Source: Eopsaltria australis (Eukaryota > Chordata > Aves > Passeriformes > Petroicidae). From it: 64,000 bases of DNA. Numbering within the stretch: the stretch's first letter is position 1; every line of letters starts with the position of its first letter. Under the pieces are notes generated by a model. That model searched no databases, had not been told where the DNA came from, and was given only the letters and a program-made list of their open reading frames with translations. Shown here piece after piece: positions 1 through 12,402 of the stretch. The position numbers were made by a program, and so were the translations under genes. The DNA lies in contig JAVTVJ010001336.1 of assembly GCA_034509425.1 (NCBI GenBank), positions 124,001-188,000 of the forward strand, given 5' to 3'.

Positions 1-64
1 GAGACGGGAGACACACGGAGGAGAGAAAAGCTCCGTGCTGGCACGACCCAGGCAATCGGGTGAC

Positions 65-209
65 CTCTTTCTTCCTTCCTTCCTTTCTTTCTTTCTTTCT
101 ATCTTTCTTTCTTTCTCGCTCTCTCTTCTTTCTTTTTCTTTCTTTCCTTCTTTCTTTCCTTCTTTCTTGCTCTCTTTCTTTCTTGCTTTCTTTCTTTCTT
201 TCTTTCTCC
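65..209 (+). repeat. CTTT/CTTC pyrimidine microsatellite tract
   Basis: About 145 bases are almost pure C/T, built mainly of imperfect TTTC and TTCC units. It lies directly upstream of the CpG-rich block. Open frames through it read only Ser/Phe/Leu repeats and are artefacts of composition. Confidence 0.9.
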
Positions 210-229
210 CAGCCACTCTCCCCCTCCTT

Positions 230-380
230 CTCTTTCTCCTCGTCCCCTTTCGCTGCCCTCCTCGCCGCTGGCGAGGCTGGTCCCTCACCCCGGCGGTGGT
301 GCCCCCACCGCGGCTCTCCTGGAGTTGGGATGCGGGGGTCCCCGGCGGCGTCGGGGCTGGGGGGCTGCTGGTGCCCGCAG
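230..380. promoter_or_regulatory. Compact CpG-rich block, candidate CpG-island promoter
   Basis: About 15 CpG dinucleotides fall within roughly 150 bases (for example CTCGCCGCTGGCGAGG, CCCCGGCGGCGTCGGGG), against an AT-rich, CpG-poor 37 kb intron to the right. That contrast is typical of an unmethylated vertebrate promoter. It sits about 700 bases before the candidate exon 1 donor. The island may extend to the left of the window. Confidence 0.5.
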
Positions 381-1133
381 GAGGTGGCTTGGAGGAGGAC
401 AGCGTTCAGCTGGAGAGCAGGAGCCATTACACACGCTTGTGCTCTCCTTTGAGAGAAAAAGAGAGCGAGAAGGGAAGAAAGGAAGGGGAAGGAGCCCACT
501 TCTACTTGCTCAGTTCCCCGATGTGCCTACCTTTAAACCAGGCATGGGAGAAGGCGCTTTCTCCCCTGCCCCTTCCTCAACCCACCCTGAGCAGGTTTCT
601 CCCTATCTCTCCCCCTCTTTCCCTTTCTTTATCTCCCTGTCCTCCATTTGCAAGCTGTCTGCTTTGGTTCCAGTCCAGGCTCCACAACACAAAGCTTCTC
701 CTCGCTCTCGCACACATGCACACACACAGTCCACAGGCTCTTTATGTCTTCTGGAGTAACCTTCTCCTTCCCCCCCCGTGCCCCCCGGCTTCCCTCAGCA
801 TTGTGGTTTCTATTCTCCACACGGAGAGATCCTCCTGGAGCTTCATGTGGTTGTGATCTGATAGGATTTCTTCCCCCCTCCCTTCACCTCCCTCTTTTTG
901 GGGGAAGAAAAAGGGGAAAAGTTTCATTTGTTTTTCTGGTGTTTGGAAGGGGAGAGACCTCCAAGTTTTTGAGTGCTTTTCTGCTCCTGCTTTTTGTCTG
1001 TGTGCGTCTGTGGGGGTCTGTTTGTCTCATGAAGCTGTTTGCATGTCTAAGAGGAAGTGACTAGTTTGGCAGAGAGCTGTGATCTGAGTCAGGTAAGCCA
1101 TGTCATGTTCTCTAGCTCCACCAGAAAATGGAG

Positions 1134-1153
1134 GAGAGAGAGAGAGAGAGAGT
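1134..1153 (+). repeat. (AG)n dinucleotide repeat
   Basis: Ten AG units follow about 40 bases after the candidate exon 1 donor. Confidence 0.85.
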
Positions 1154-3162
1154 AGACAAAGCTGAGATGGGAAGTGCTCCTGACATTGTGGATGTCTCTC
1201 CATGTTTTGAGGCTTTGCTGGGCAGGAGCTGGCTTAATCATGATTTTTTCCCCCCTAAGGTTTTTTCCTTCAGATTTTTTTTTTTCAATGCACAACATTG
1301 TGATGGGTCTTCTCGCTGTCTTCATGCTATCAGGAAATGAGGATTGGAGGAAATTGCTCAGATTCTCCTTCATGCAGAGAAACACATCCTCAGGCTTTTT
1401 TTCTCTGATGCTTTCATGCGGAGGTCACCTTTCTAGATAATTTTCTTTGGTTTAAGACCACAGGATTTTGGAGGTTGATCAGTTGGCCAAGTAAATAGTG
1501 TACATAAGCATATATTTATAGATTTCTGAAAGCATTTGGAGGTAAGTGCATGCAGCTTGAGGCTGCTCAGGTTCTTCCAGAGGGTATCATGAAATGTCTC
1601 TTTTTTTCCTAGGTGATGATGCCTAATTTTTGGGATTTTTAACATCTCATTTTCAAGAGCATTCCTTCTTTTGGATGTGTTTTAAATTAAGATGGTATAT
1701 TTCTCCCCACTCACTAGGTTGCATTAAAGTGGTACTGGCAAGCTTTTAGTAGGTTCCTCAGAGCATCATAACATACATAATTTCTCTTGGAAAAAGCAAA
1801 ACAGTTTTCACAGCTGTCTTTTTGGGTTCATAAAATATTTTTTTTTCCTGAAAACGTACAGCAGCATTATTGTTGTGATTTTAATGTCATTATGGAAACC
1901 TGAGATCTTTAAAGTGAGATAGCAGTTGAGCAGGAATTTGTGTGCTTTGTTTTTAACCCACCTTTTAAACTGAAGCAATTTTGAGTAGACCCAAAGCTGG
2001 CCTTGGATCTTTTCCCACCCACTGAAATCTGCACGTCAGCTGCACAGTAGATGCAGTTCCTCAAAAAATTCAAAATACATCCCGAAATGCATGAGGGGGA
2101 TACCAGGGTGCAGTGCTGCTGAGCTTGAAGGCACAGCTCCATGGAAAGGTGTGAATGATGTCCATACTTTGGTTACTCTGAGGTGTTTAAGAACAAATGC
2201 AGAAAGATGTTAAGTGGCAGGATGGGGGACCAGTGAGTCTGAATCAGAACACACTCCCAGATGTGCAAAAAAGCCAGAAAGATTTGAGGATTGCAATGAC
2301 GGGTGATGAACTTGAGATCCATCTTAGAGGTTAAAATCAATGCCCTTGTTTCATTTTTGCTGTGGAAGGAATGTTTTAATGTGTAATCTAATATACCTCG
2401 GAAGGATATTGCTTTATCAACTGTGCATTTCTTAAGTTCTGGTTGCTGATGTGTCACTCAAATTACTGAGATACTCTGGTTGTCTCCATCTTTCAGAAGA
2501 AGGCCATGGAACATACCATTTCAGGTATGTTTAATCTTATATTTTGACAAAAAGAGAGGTTAAATGCTTTTGGTTTTGAGGTTTTGTTTGTTTGTTTTTG
2601 CTGTTGTTGTGGTGTTTTGGGGTTTTTTTCCCCCCCCTGAGGTGATATTCTTTGATGCATTTTTCAATCTCTGCACAGGTCTAAGTCAGCCATTGAAGAA
2701 AAATTGAAAAATTGCCCACTGACCTTTGCTTGTTTGGATCAGATCCCAAATATCTATCCCCTATATGGGCTGTATGCAGAGTGCTTGTGGCTCAGAGCTG
2801 TGAATCTCCTCTTACTTGCGGAGAGGTCAGCCCAGTGCTGGCACTACAGGGTGCCCTGCAGATACGGTGCCCTTGGATGTGGCATGTGCAATCCAAGAGC
2901 AACTCTGAGATTTAAGATCAGGATCTTTATGGGAGGGCCTCTTATGCCCTAGAAAACCAATCAACATTGCAGTGGTTTGAGCTGGAGTGAGAATGGTGGT
3001 GTTTTAATGGGGTGTTTTAGTTGTTTCTTTTTCTGGGTTTCCTCACTATGAGACTGAAACCTCTTTAGAGAATTACATCCTTGCTAATGGTGCTTCTTGC
3101 TGTAGTTCTCCCCAACAGACTGAAGTTCACCTTGCTGTTAAAATACTAGCTGAAGAACTTTT

Positions 3163-3248
3163 ATTAAAAAAAATAAATCCCAAAACAACACAAAACAATT
3201 CCACCCCACAAAAAAATCCCAAACAAACAAAAAAACCTCCAAAACCAA
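3163..3248 (+). repeat. A/C-rich low-complexity tract
   Basis: The stretch is dominated by AAAAAC, ACAAAA and CCC(A)n words. On the minus strand it is T/G-rich. No tandem unit is clean enough to define. Confidence 0.6.
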
Positions 3249-6200
3249 TTGGTTTCTAAAGAAGCTCCAGAAAGGTGAACTTAATTCATGCCATGGTGGT
3301 GACATGAATGTTTCTCCTAATGAGGCATAAATTTCTTCATTCAGACAATGGCTTTCAAATGCTTTTGGTTTGGGGCGCACGGAACCTTTTCTTGGTGCAA
3401 GCTCTAGCAGAAAGAATAAGCATTGATAGCTTATTCTCCAGTATTTAAATATGCTTTCCTTAATCACTTTTGTAACACCTATTAGACATAGCCTATGAAC
3501 CACTGCTTTAAAAATATTTAAACAATTACTTGATTTCCTTTTACATTTTCACTAGCTTTGTACCAGGTTACATTGATGAGAAACTTAAGATGTCAAGTTT
3601 ACAATTTCCTTCTATAATTAAAAATATTATTTCATTGCAAGATGAAAACTAAGACTACAATAATGTGTATGCTTAGACTGTGAAGAATATGAATACCTAA
3701 TGGGGTGCTGGGAAAGGGAAAGCAGGACAACTGCAAGTGGAAATGGAAAAAAATATGATAATTCTAGTCCAGTAAACTTTATAACAAATTTGTTAGTGTT
3801 GTGCACTTTGACTTAAAAGAGGATTGATTTTTATGAAGACCAATAAGAGGATGATTAAAAAGAGAGTTGACAAGTAGATGACTATTGTTCAACATAGATG
3901 TCTGGACATCTGGCAGATGTTCCTCTGGGCCCCAAGGAATGGGCAAGTTTAATTTTAGCCTTAGAAAGGAAATGGGAAGAACTTAAGTCTTATAATAGTA
4001 CAACTTACAGTCTGAGGAAGGTTACTTCAGAAGAGCTCAAAGGATGTCTCTTGAAGTCTGGAACTCCCAGAACCCAGTGTAAATTAGCATTTCCTATTGG
4101 GTTTTCCTATTATTCCAAACAACATGTGTGGAGTTACAATATAAATTGAGATTACCTCAGTTTACTGTAACACTTTCTCTGTGTGGTGTTGTGGATAATT
4201 TCCTTAACTGGGCAGAAGAACACTGCTTTGAAGTAAGAAACTGCATAAAAAGGACTTAAAAGTGTGAAACTGGTGAATAGCTGTGTGCCACTCATTAACT
4301 AATATTGCCCCATGTTGAAGCTTCACCAGGCAAACTTAGGGACAAATGCAAAAGTCCCCAGTGAAATAATGATTTGAAGAAGCTGCTGATGGAGGAAGGA
4401 GGTCCTGTTTCTCACAGATCAGGAAAGGTCTACAAAGGCCAAGATATTTGTGTCATTTTACGTATTTTGTTTCGTTACATTTTGTTACACTGCCAATCCA
4501 TTCTAAGAGAAGAATAATGGAAATACTCCTTTAACATTGTATATTTCTCTATTTTGACTCTTTAAAGATATTTCTCTACTTTGAAGTAAAATATTATCTA
4601 TTCTGTGAACTTGTTCTGGATGAATATAGTCTGCTGCCAGTGCCAGAACTGTATGATTTGCTTAACTTGCATACTTGATCCAAGATGTGTCCAAGTATGA
4701 ACTTCTACTTGCTGGCTTCAGCAGAGATGTTGAACTTCATCAGTCCAAATGCCTGCTTGCTTTTCAAATAGTTGCTTCACTCTAGGGTACTAAACAGCCA
4801 AGAAATCTCTGGGCCCATAGGAGGTGATCAGGAGGTTACTGCTGAGTGTTAATTGAGGACAGAATGAGAAATGCCATCTTACTCTTCAGAGAGTGAGAAA
4901 AATTTTTGAGAGGGGGGAAAAAAAAAGGAGTGTGATGAGAGTGAAGGTTGCTTAAACGTCTGGTAACTTCTCAGAGAGAGGAACTCAAATTGTTTAATCA
5001 AGAGATGCTGGAGAAGGTGGTGTGATGTAAGTCCTCAGCTGCTGGCAGAGACACAGTTAACATTGTAAACGGTTGAACTTCAGCATGGCACTTCTCCAAA
5101 TGAGTTGACTGTTGAAAATAAAATATTCCAGAAGAACTGGGAGAACAGGAAAGAAGTTAAAATAGCATGGTTTGTATGCCAGTGCTGAAAGAAGAAAAGG
5201 GGGGAGGAAGGGAGATAGATCGACTTATGATAATTATCTTGTTGGTTGTAGAAAAAAAAAAAATTAAAAAAGGCCTTTAGTAGAAGTTTCCAAACTTAGG
5301 GGACCAGGTTTAATAGAATGTGGTCTTCATTTGCATCCTGAGTTTTGGAAGTATTCTTCTGCTTTCAGCTTGTGTTTGGGAAGTTCAATACATAGGTGAA
5401 TACAAAGTCACATGACACTGGTTTTGGGTTCTGTTCTGTTTTGTTCTTTTAACATTAAAAACTACACCAGAGATATAAAAAGTCTGCCCCTCATCTCTCG
5501 AGCTTTATTAGGCTATGCCAGAGGTTGCAGTACAAATACATCTCTAAAGGGATTTGAAGAAGAGGAGAGTTTGAGATGAGGAAAGGGGAGCCTTTGTATT
5601 TGGTGTCTTACAGTTGAACACAATCTTAAGTACAATGTAACTGTTTTTTTCTGTGCTCTTTTCAGCTCTCTGTGAGTTGAAGATCTTGGTACAGTTGCTT
5701 TGGTCAGCTTGGGGCAACAAATGTTACTGCAGTAACTCAAAATATCCTGGCCTAATCACCACTTGAAGGAACTTTTCTTCAAGCAGTGTTTCAGAAAGAG
5801 CTTTCCCTCATCTTTGGTTTTAACTATTTTGTTGTAATTTTTGGAGATACATTGGTTATCAAAACATCAGTCCCAGAGCTAGCAGCAGTGCTGTACATTG
5901 TATTTGACCTTGATCAAAAGTCTCATTGTTTTTGGCTGGTTTTTGTGGTGTAATTATGGACCTCCACAGCTGCTGTCTAGGGGGAATACAGTGGGGTTTT
6001 GGCATGGGCTAAAAGCAGCTTCTTAGGTAGAAGATGGTAAGATCCATCAGGAGAAGCAATTAATTTAGTGTAGTTTAGCTGGTAATTGAAGGAAGATGAA
6101 AACAGGAGATCTCAGGATGTTCAGGGATTGTTCTTGAGCGGAGTCAAACGCAGTCTCTTTTAGAATACTTGTTTAATAGTGTCAGCATAAAGAGCTGTAG

Positions 6201-7734
6201 GCACAGCATCAATGTCGTGAGTGATTAGGAAAGACTTATTTAGAGCTTATTAGGGTAGCAATCATTGCAAGGCCAGTGTGTGTTGAGGACGAATAATTCT
6301 GAGAAAGCACTTGATTCTCTGGGCTACTTCTATTAGTTTTGAACCAGTTAAATTAAGAATTCAGTTCTTGAAGTGTGTCACTTGTTACTTCCTGGTGGAA
6401 AATAAGACCTTCTAATTGGGATTATGTGTGAAGAAGCTAAGTGCTTGCATTATGTGACAGTGTGTTTCCTTCTTCTTCCAGTTCCAGGAATAAGCAATTA
6501 ATAACTTGATAGTCATTTAGATAATGGGTGCTCAGCAGCCCTGGATGGTGTATTTGTAGCACTTGTTACAGATGCAGGCTCTGTGCTGACCTGAAGATTA
6601 GGAAGTGGGATGTTCATCAGAGTGGCATTACTGTTGCTATTAAAAAGGTCTGGAAAGGGGCCTGAGAACCCCAGCTGCTGTCATGGTGTGGAGGAAGTCA
6701 GGCCTTCAAAGGATGCAAGGATTAGAGCATCAGGAAAAGTAAATGGTAGCATCAGCACAAGTACAAAATAGGCAGAGCTATTCAGCAAACAGACAAAAAG
6801 TAGGCTAAGACATGCCATAATTATGTGCAGTGGAAATTTGCTGCTAATAGAGCAGTGGCATGGGGTAGAGAGGCAGGAGAATGATTTTTCAAGACAAAAC
6901 AAAGCAGACATTGCAGAGAATGATATAGGAAGACTGAGGATTCAGTGTGCTCGTGATAATGTGAAAGAGAAGACTTTGTTTTGAAAGATGCTAAAAATGG
7001 AATCTTCTGATGCACATGTGGTCAGTGTTTCCGTGGCCTGGTAGGACAATGGGGGCTTCTTTTGCATTGCTGGAATGAGCAAACCCTTCCTTTCCGCCTG
7101 CAGCTTCTAGGTTCAAACAGTGGCTCGGGATGGTATCAGTGGCTGTGGAAAGAAGGCATCACAGGATATTCCTTTTGGGAAGAAGATGGGTCATCCTGGC
7201 TTGTACTGTTGTCATGCAAATGCTTCAAAACACAATGGCCACTTATCACAGGGGCCAGGCAAACACATTCCTCCCACACACTGTTCCCAGACCTCTCCAA
7301 AGAAAAGAGCAGAATGGGGGGAATGTGGCACTTGGACCATGTGCTCCAGCAAGCACATGTTTTTAAATTTTCTCCCTATTTGTCAAATAAACAGCAAAGC
7401 CAAGGGGAGAGAGTACTTGTGCTGGAAGATTTTGGTCCAGCATGATGGTGGCATGGAGGGTGGTTCATTTACCTTCTAATGACTGACTTGCTGGAGGATT
7501 TAATTGAGTGTGCAGCTGGGAAAGGGATCATTAATAAAGGCCTTGCTGTGGTCCAAAAGTCACAATTCAGCTGGCTGATGCTGCTGAAAAGGATTTTTTT
7601 TCCCTTTCTGCCTCCCTCTTGTTGATATTAAATGGACAGCTGAAATAGATCCTAGGTCAGAAATTCCAGAGGGACTGGTGAAGGTGGTTTATGCCAGTGG
7701 TGATTGTCTGACAAATTTTTTGTAATGTCTTTTT

Positions 7735-7735
<1 letters not shown>

Positions 7736-7792
<57 letters not shown>

Positions 7793-7820
7793 TTTTGTTT
7801 TGTTTTTTTTTTTTTTTTTT
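7736..7820 (+). repeat. Long poly-T tract
   Basis: A run of 56 uninterrupted T is followed by GTTTTGTTTTG and about 19 more T. It is the longest homopolymer in the window. Just to its right (7841-7846) is TTTATT, which is AATAAA on the minus strand, 20 bases from the tract. It could be an A-tail of a minus-strand retroinsertion or simple homopolymer growth. Confidence 0.9.
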
Positions 7821-10800
7821 AAATTTTTAATTTTCATGTTTTTATTAAACAAAGTGATAACTGCAGTCTGGGTTAAACTTGGAATAGCTTGAGGAATACT
7901 GGTCTTCAGGGGGATGCAGTGAGTCAAGGATGAGTATTCATCTCCAGTTGAGCAAACTGCTTCTGGAGAGAACTTAAAAAGCTCATGGGTCCTTATTTAT
8001 TTTAACTCAGATTTGGATTCTTCAGTCCTGGTCAGACTCAGCTAGATTTGTGGGCATGTGGCTCTTCATAAGGGGATTTGGGTCTCTCTGACCAAAAACA
8101 AAGGAGACCAAAGAATTGCTGTCCAGCCCTTGAAATTTTGCTCTTAATTTTTCATTCCTTCAACAATCTATCCTTCTACCCAGTAAAATAGGCATAATTA
8201 AGATTTAACATGGATGTAGGAAATTGAGACCATGGTGCTGGATTCTGCTGCTGTGTGTGTTAAAACAAACCAAGAAAAGGAAAGAAAAGCCTCCTTTTGT
8301 GAGTGGTTCTGGTGTGTGAGACTGTAGCAGAGCTGCTTGAGAGATGAGATGTGGCTACCTTCCACCTTGTTTCTGTGTCAGTGCTGTTAATTCTGACTGA
8401 TCCTGTCTTCTCAAGTGTGTTGTTGCTTGTGGTGAGTATGGACAAATATATATGCATCTGCACAGTACCTATTTAGTTGGGGATGCAGCAAAGTTTGGAA
8501 GGCAGTGGCCAACGGAGTCATCTTCTTGTTTTCTTCTCTGTTGTGAGACAAGTGGCACTCTGAAGACAAATAAATAAATAATTTTAAAAAATGTCAGTGT
8601 GAACAAATTTGGAATTATTTCTCTCTGTATTTGTTTGGAAGCTCTGATTTTGCATTTCAGTTTTTCCCTCCCTTTTTTTTGTCTACAGCTGGGTGGCTCG
8701 GGCTGCAGGATGTGGGACCTCCAGGATGGGTGGGCTCTGGAGCCTTGCTTCTCTCATGCTCAGCTAAATAGCTTGACAAGTGTAAAAAAAATGTAACAAA
8801 TGGCTGATGGAAAATTGAGAGCAGCCAGACAGCTCTCAGCCTGGTTAATTAGCTCCTTGACTGCTGAATTGTTCCTGCCCCGTCATATGGCTGTGGCTTG
8901 CAGCCCTGTGAGAAAGGGTTTGGGTTCCTGGCCAGGAGTGGATCCCAAAAGTTGAATTAATGTAACTTGAAGTCAGTGTGGACAGGTTCCTTTTGGTCTA
9001 AATGACCTTTTATCTTTGTTGGGGGAGGGCAGTGGGGAGAAAGCATATCAGCTTTCAGCTGTGTCAGGTCATGCAGAGGCCAAGTTCTCTTGTCTGTGAT
9101 CAAGCATATGGTGTGAAACAGCCCAGTGTGCAATAGCACCAGGGCCTGGACAGAGGAGCTCTTCTGTAGGTAAATGTGACCCAAGGCCATGTCTGCCTTC
9201 CTCTGTCTTCCGGGGATGGGTGTGTTTAACCCTTCAGTGGCCCTGGCTCCTGGTGTGTTCCCATCCTGGAGGGTTGAGAAGGAGCTTCTGTTGCTCAGAG
9301 GCATGCGGGTTTCTTCTGCCAAAACACCCGTGCATGTGTGAGACCTGAAATCTCTGGCTCCAAGGACATGACTGTATTACTCACTGGTGCTGCTGAAAGA
9401 GTGAGTCAGTGTGTTTGGGTCTTTGCATGAATAAATGAGTAAACCTGAATTATTTTAAAATGATCAGATTGCAGAGGTGAGAAAATGCTACAATGAACTT
9501 TTCCATTCCACACCCTCTATCAAATGTGCTGCTCTCCTTCAACCGTGGGGCAGGGGAGGAGTGGGGCGAAGACAAAGATTTTCAGTGTGTTGCTCTCCCA
9601 AGGAACCACATTAAAAAAGCCTACTGAGACTGTATTCAGGAAATGTCTTTCAGACAGTCAGAAGTTGCTTGCCAAGATGTCAGGCAGGTTGACCAAAGGT
9701 TGCACGAGTTGTGCTCTTGCAAAATGAACATGGAATGGTCGTTGCCCTCCATGGTTCTTCAGTGCTTCCACAGATTCACCAGTGGTGCACAGGAATATAG
9801 TTTGCTTGCTGGTATTCTGGCCTTATCTCTGAAGATATTTATTTTAAGAATTCATGTCTACATAGGTTTGTTAATACTGTACTGTAATATCAGATGGGCT
9901 GCTGAGACCTCAAGGGGGTGAGGAATCTATTTTTAGTGTGTTTGAAGGGTAGATGATGTTTCAGGTTGTGGAATGACTTTCTAGGGGGCCTGTCACCATA
10001 TACTGAAGTTTTGTATGTCATGGCAGTGGAGGCCAGTCATATGATGATGAGTTAGTAACTTAAATGGGACATAAAAAAAATCCTGCTCTTTGGGGAAATT
10101 TTAAAGATAGATGGAGCTAAAATGTCACACTCCCTGTTCTCATGCTTGTTTCCTTGATGTGCTGAAGATATCTAATCCTCTTTACAGGTGAATTAAGCAG
10201 TCTTCTTATGTGCTGAAGGCAATACCTGCTGATCTGTTGACATCCAGATTGGAGGGTTATTCATGTCTCAGTAAGACTTTTAGTAATGGATGACCACAAG
10301 AACATTTTAGCTGCCCAGGTGGTGTGAAGAAGATGGTTTGTGATCTCCTTCCACATCACAAGTTAGTCACATGTAGGAAGTTGGATAAGTAGCAGTGTTG
10401 TCGTCTTTGAATGTGTTTGACACCCCAGCCTGCAGATGTTTGGAGCTTCAGGTTGAAAAGGTTCAGCCTCAGATAAAGGCATGTGTGAAGCAGTCTTGAG
10501 CAGAGAACCCACCCATGCTTTCAAAGCACTGCACTGTGGTGGTAGCCATGGAGAACAGATTTTAATGATTTATTATAGTTAGATTTTATGTGGATTTGCT
10601 TCCTATTTCCTTTGGAAGACAGCAAAACTGCAACTTTTACAGGATTCTTCTTACATTCCTGGGATTTTGTTTAATGTGCAGGCATGTACACTTTATTTAT
10701 TTATTTTATAACTGCTCACTGCCACTGTTAGGAATGTCAGCAAAGGCTTTTAAATAGGTCAGACCTCACCACTGTCGCATTTTCATAGTTACTGTGGTGC

Positions 10801-12203
10801 ATTTGGTAGATAATGGATGATGGGAGCTAAAGCCCTTATGCTCTAAGAGCTCATTCATGTGAATAGTCGCTGTGCTCTGATTCTGAATTTTCACTGCAGC
10901 TACTTGAGTGAGTAAACATTTGAAGATCAGATCCTTAGCTGCATGGAGTAATTCTTGTGGAGCTTCTCAGGGAGGCGTTTGAAAATTACATCTTGAATTG
11001 AGGATGCCCTTAACTTTCAACAGCTTCCACCTACATACATGAGATGCTCATTTGTGGTTGCATGTGAGGGCACGGCTGTAGCAGATTTGCAAGATTCAGC
11101 GGAAGCATATGCATAAGATAATTCTTTCACTTTCATTCATGTGCTCCTTCTTTCGTTCTCACTCTTTGTATTTTGACAGCAGGAGCTACGTATGTTATAA
11201 ATACTCAACTTTGACTTCAATTAGTGCTGGCATGTCCCTGAAGTATGATTTCATGTGACTTTGCAGATGTTCTAGGGAGAATATCCCTGTTGCTTTGTTG
11301 CCTGTGGATGATGTTCAAGTGTTCTGGAGCCCCGTCACTAACTGTGGTGGTTTTGGAAGCCACTTGTCCCCTGATTTTTTCTTCTTAATTAAGGGATTGG
11401 CTTGAATAGCTGCTAGTATGGTAATGGTTTGTTGAAGACAAAAGTGTTTTGGATCAGGAAAAATGCAGCCTAGGTCCTTTTACAATGGCAGAAGTGTGTA
11501 CCTTTGTGTGTGTGTACATAATACAAGTTCCTATGCATGTGGTTCATGCTGCTGTGGTGGTTGATCTGGCAGATCATTTAAATATTTACTCCAAAAGATC
11601 TTGTTCTCTGTCGGTGCAAAGCAGCGTTTCCAGATAGTTTTAGGTTATTTTCATCTTAGCAACCCTGTTGGAGATAAACCAGGCACAAGTGCTCCAAACC
11701 ATCCCTGCGTTTTGGTAGGGATTAATAAAATAAAACTTAATAGTTTGGTCCCAAGGGGAGAGCAGGCCATCTGGTTAGCAGAAGGTTAGGCAAAGCATCA
11801 CAGATCTGAGAGTGCCATAAACCAACCCAGAATATCTGGTAGTGTGTCCAGTTGCTGCGTGCATGAAGCATTGAAATGGTGCTCTCGGATCTGCAGAGCC
11901 AGCAGTTCTGCTACCACTGCTGTGACGCAGGAGATAATTCTGTTGGGCAAGCATCAGCATGGGGGTGGATCTACAGCACAGGATGTGTAATGTCAACATG
12001 AAGCATGGGAGCTGGCAGTAAGAAGGAAAGCAGCCATTTCATGCCAGTGCAGGAAGCCCAAATAGTTTTTTTCCCCCCCTCTGCATCTTGTCCTTTTGTG
12101 CTGCTTTCATACTTGGTATTAAACAATTACCTTCTGCTTTGTCATCTGAAAACTTCAGCCCAGAAAGCTTTCATTTATTCCTCTCTTTCTCTTTGTGAAC
12201 CTG

Positions 12204-12402
12204 TGGGGTTTTTTTTCCTTCGTTTTGTTTTTGGTTGGGTTTTTTTTTTGTTGTTTGGTTTTTTGTTTTGTTTTTTGTTTTTGTTTTTTGTTTTTGTTTG
12301 TTTGTTTGTTTGGGGTTTTTTTGGTTTTTTTTGTTTTTGTTTTTGGTTTTTGTTTTTTGGGTTTTTGTGTCTGTGTGTGTGTGTGTGTATGTTTCTTTTT
12401 TT
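12204..12402 (+). repeat. T/G-rich low-complexity tract ending in (TG)n
   Basis: About 200 bases of TTTTG/TTTG words with GG or GGGG interruptions, closing with TGTGTGTGTGTGTG near 12369-12388. Several overlapping open frames on both strands read only Phe/Leu/Val or Lys/Asn/Gln repeats and are not genes. Confidence 0.85.

Larger units (their letters stand above)
1..1092 (+). other. ZNF462: Probable 5' end of ZNF462: non-coding exon 1 and promoter region
   Basis: A CpG-dense block (about 230-380) lies downstream of a pyrimidine tract. The stretch ends in CAG|GTAAGC at 1092/1093, close to the consensus donor and followed by no competing coding frame. Coding begins only in exon 2, so a non-coding leader exon is expected upstream, as in mammals. 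The transcription start is not visible: there is no clear TATA box, and the exon could begin anywhere from before base 1 to after the CpG block. If transcribed, the leader carries several upstream ATGs. Assignment rests on position, CpG content and the donor, not on homology. Confidence 0.45.
1093..7735 (+). other. Intron 1, first block: no gene seen
   Basis: AT-rich unique-looking sequence without a coherent long open frame or recognisable protein. It includes an A/C-rich stretch (about 3163-3248) and short T or A runs. All open frames here are under 130 codons and show no recognised motif. No recognised transposon. Confidence 0.6.

Noticed and set aside
35..856. 273-codon open frame rich in Ser/Phe/Leu at the left edge
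   Set aside because: It is created by the CTTT microsatellite and the CpG-rich block. It has no domain, and overlapping frames of similar length exist in the other phases.
7652..7927. 91-codon minus-strand frame with a poly-Lys run
   Set aside because: The Lys run is the poly-T tract read on the opposite strand.
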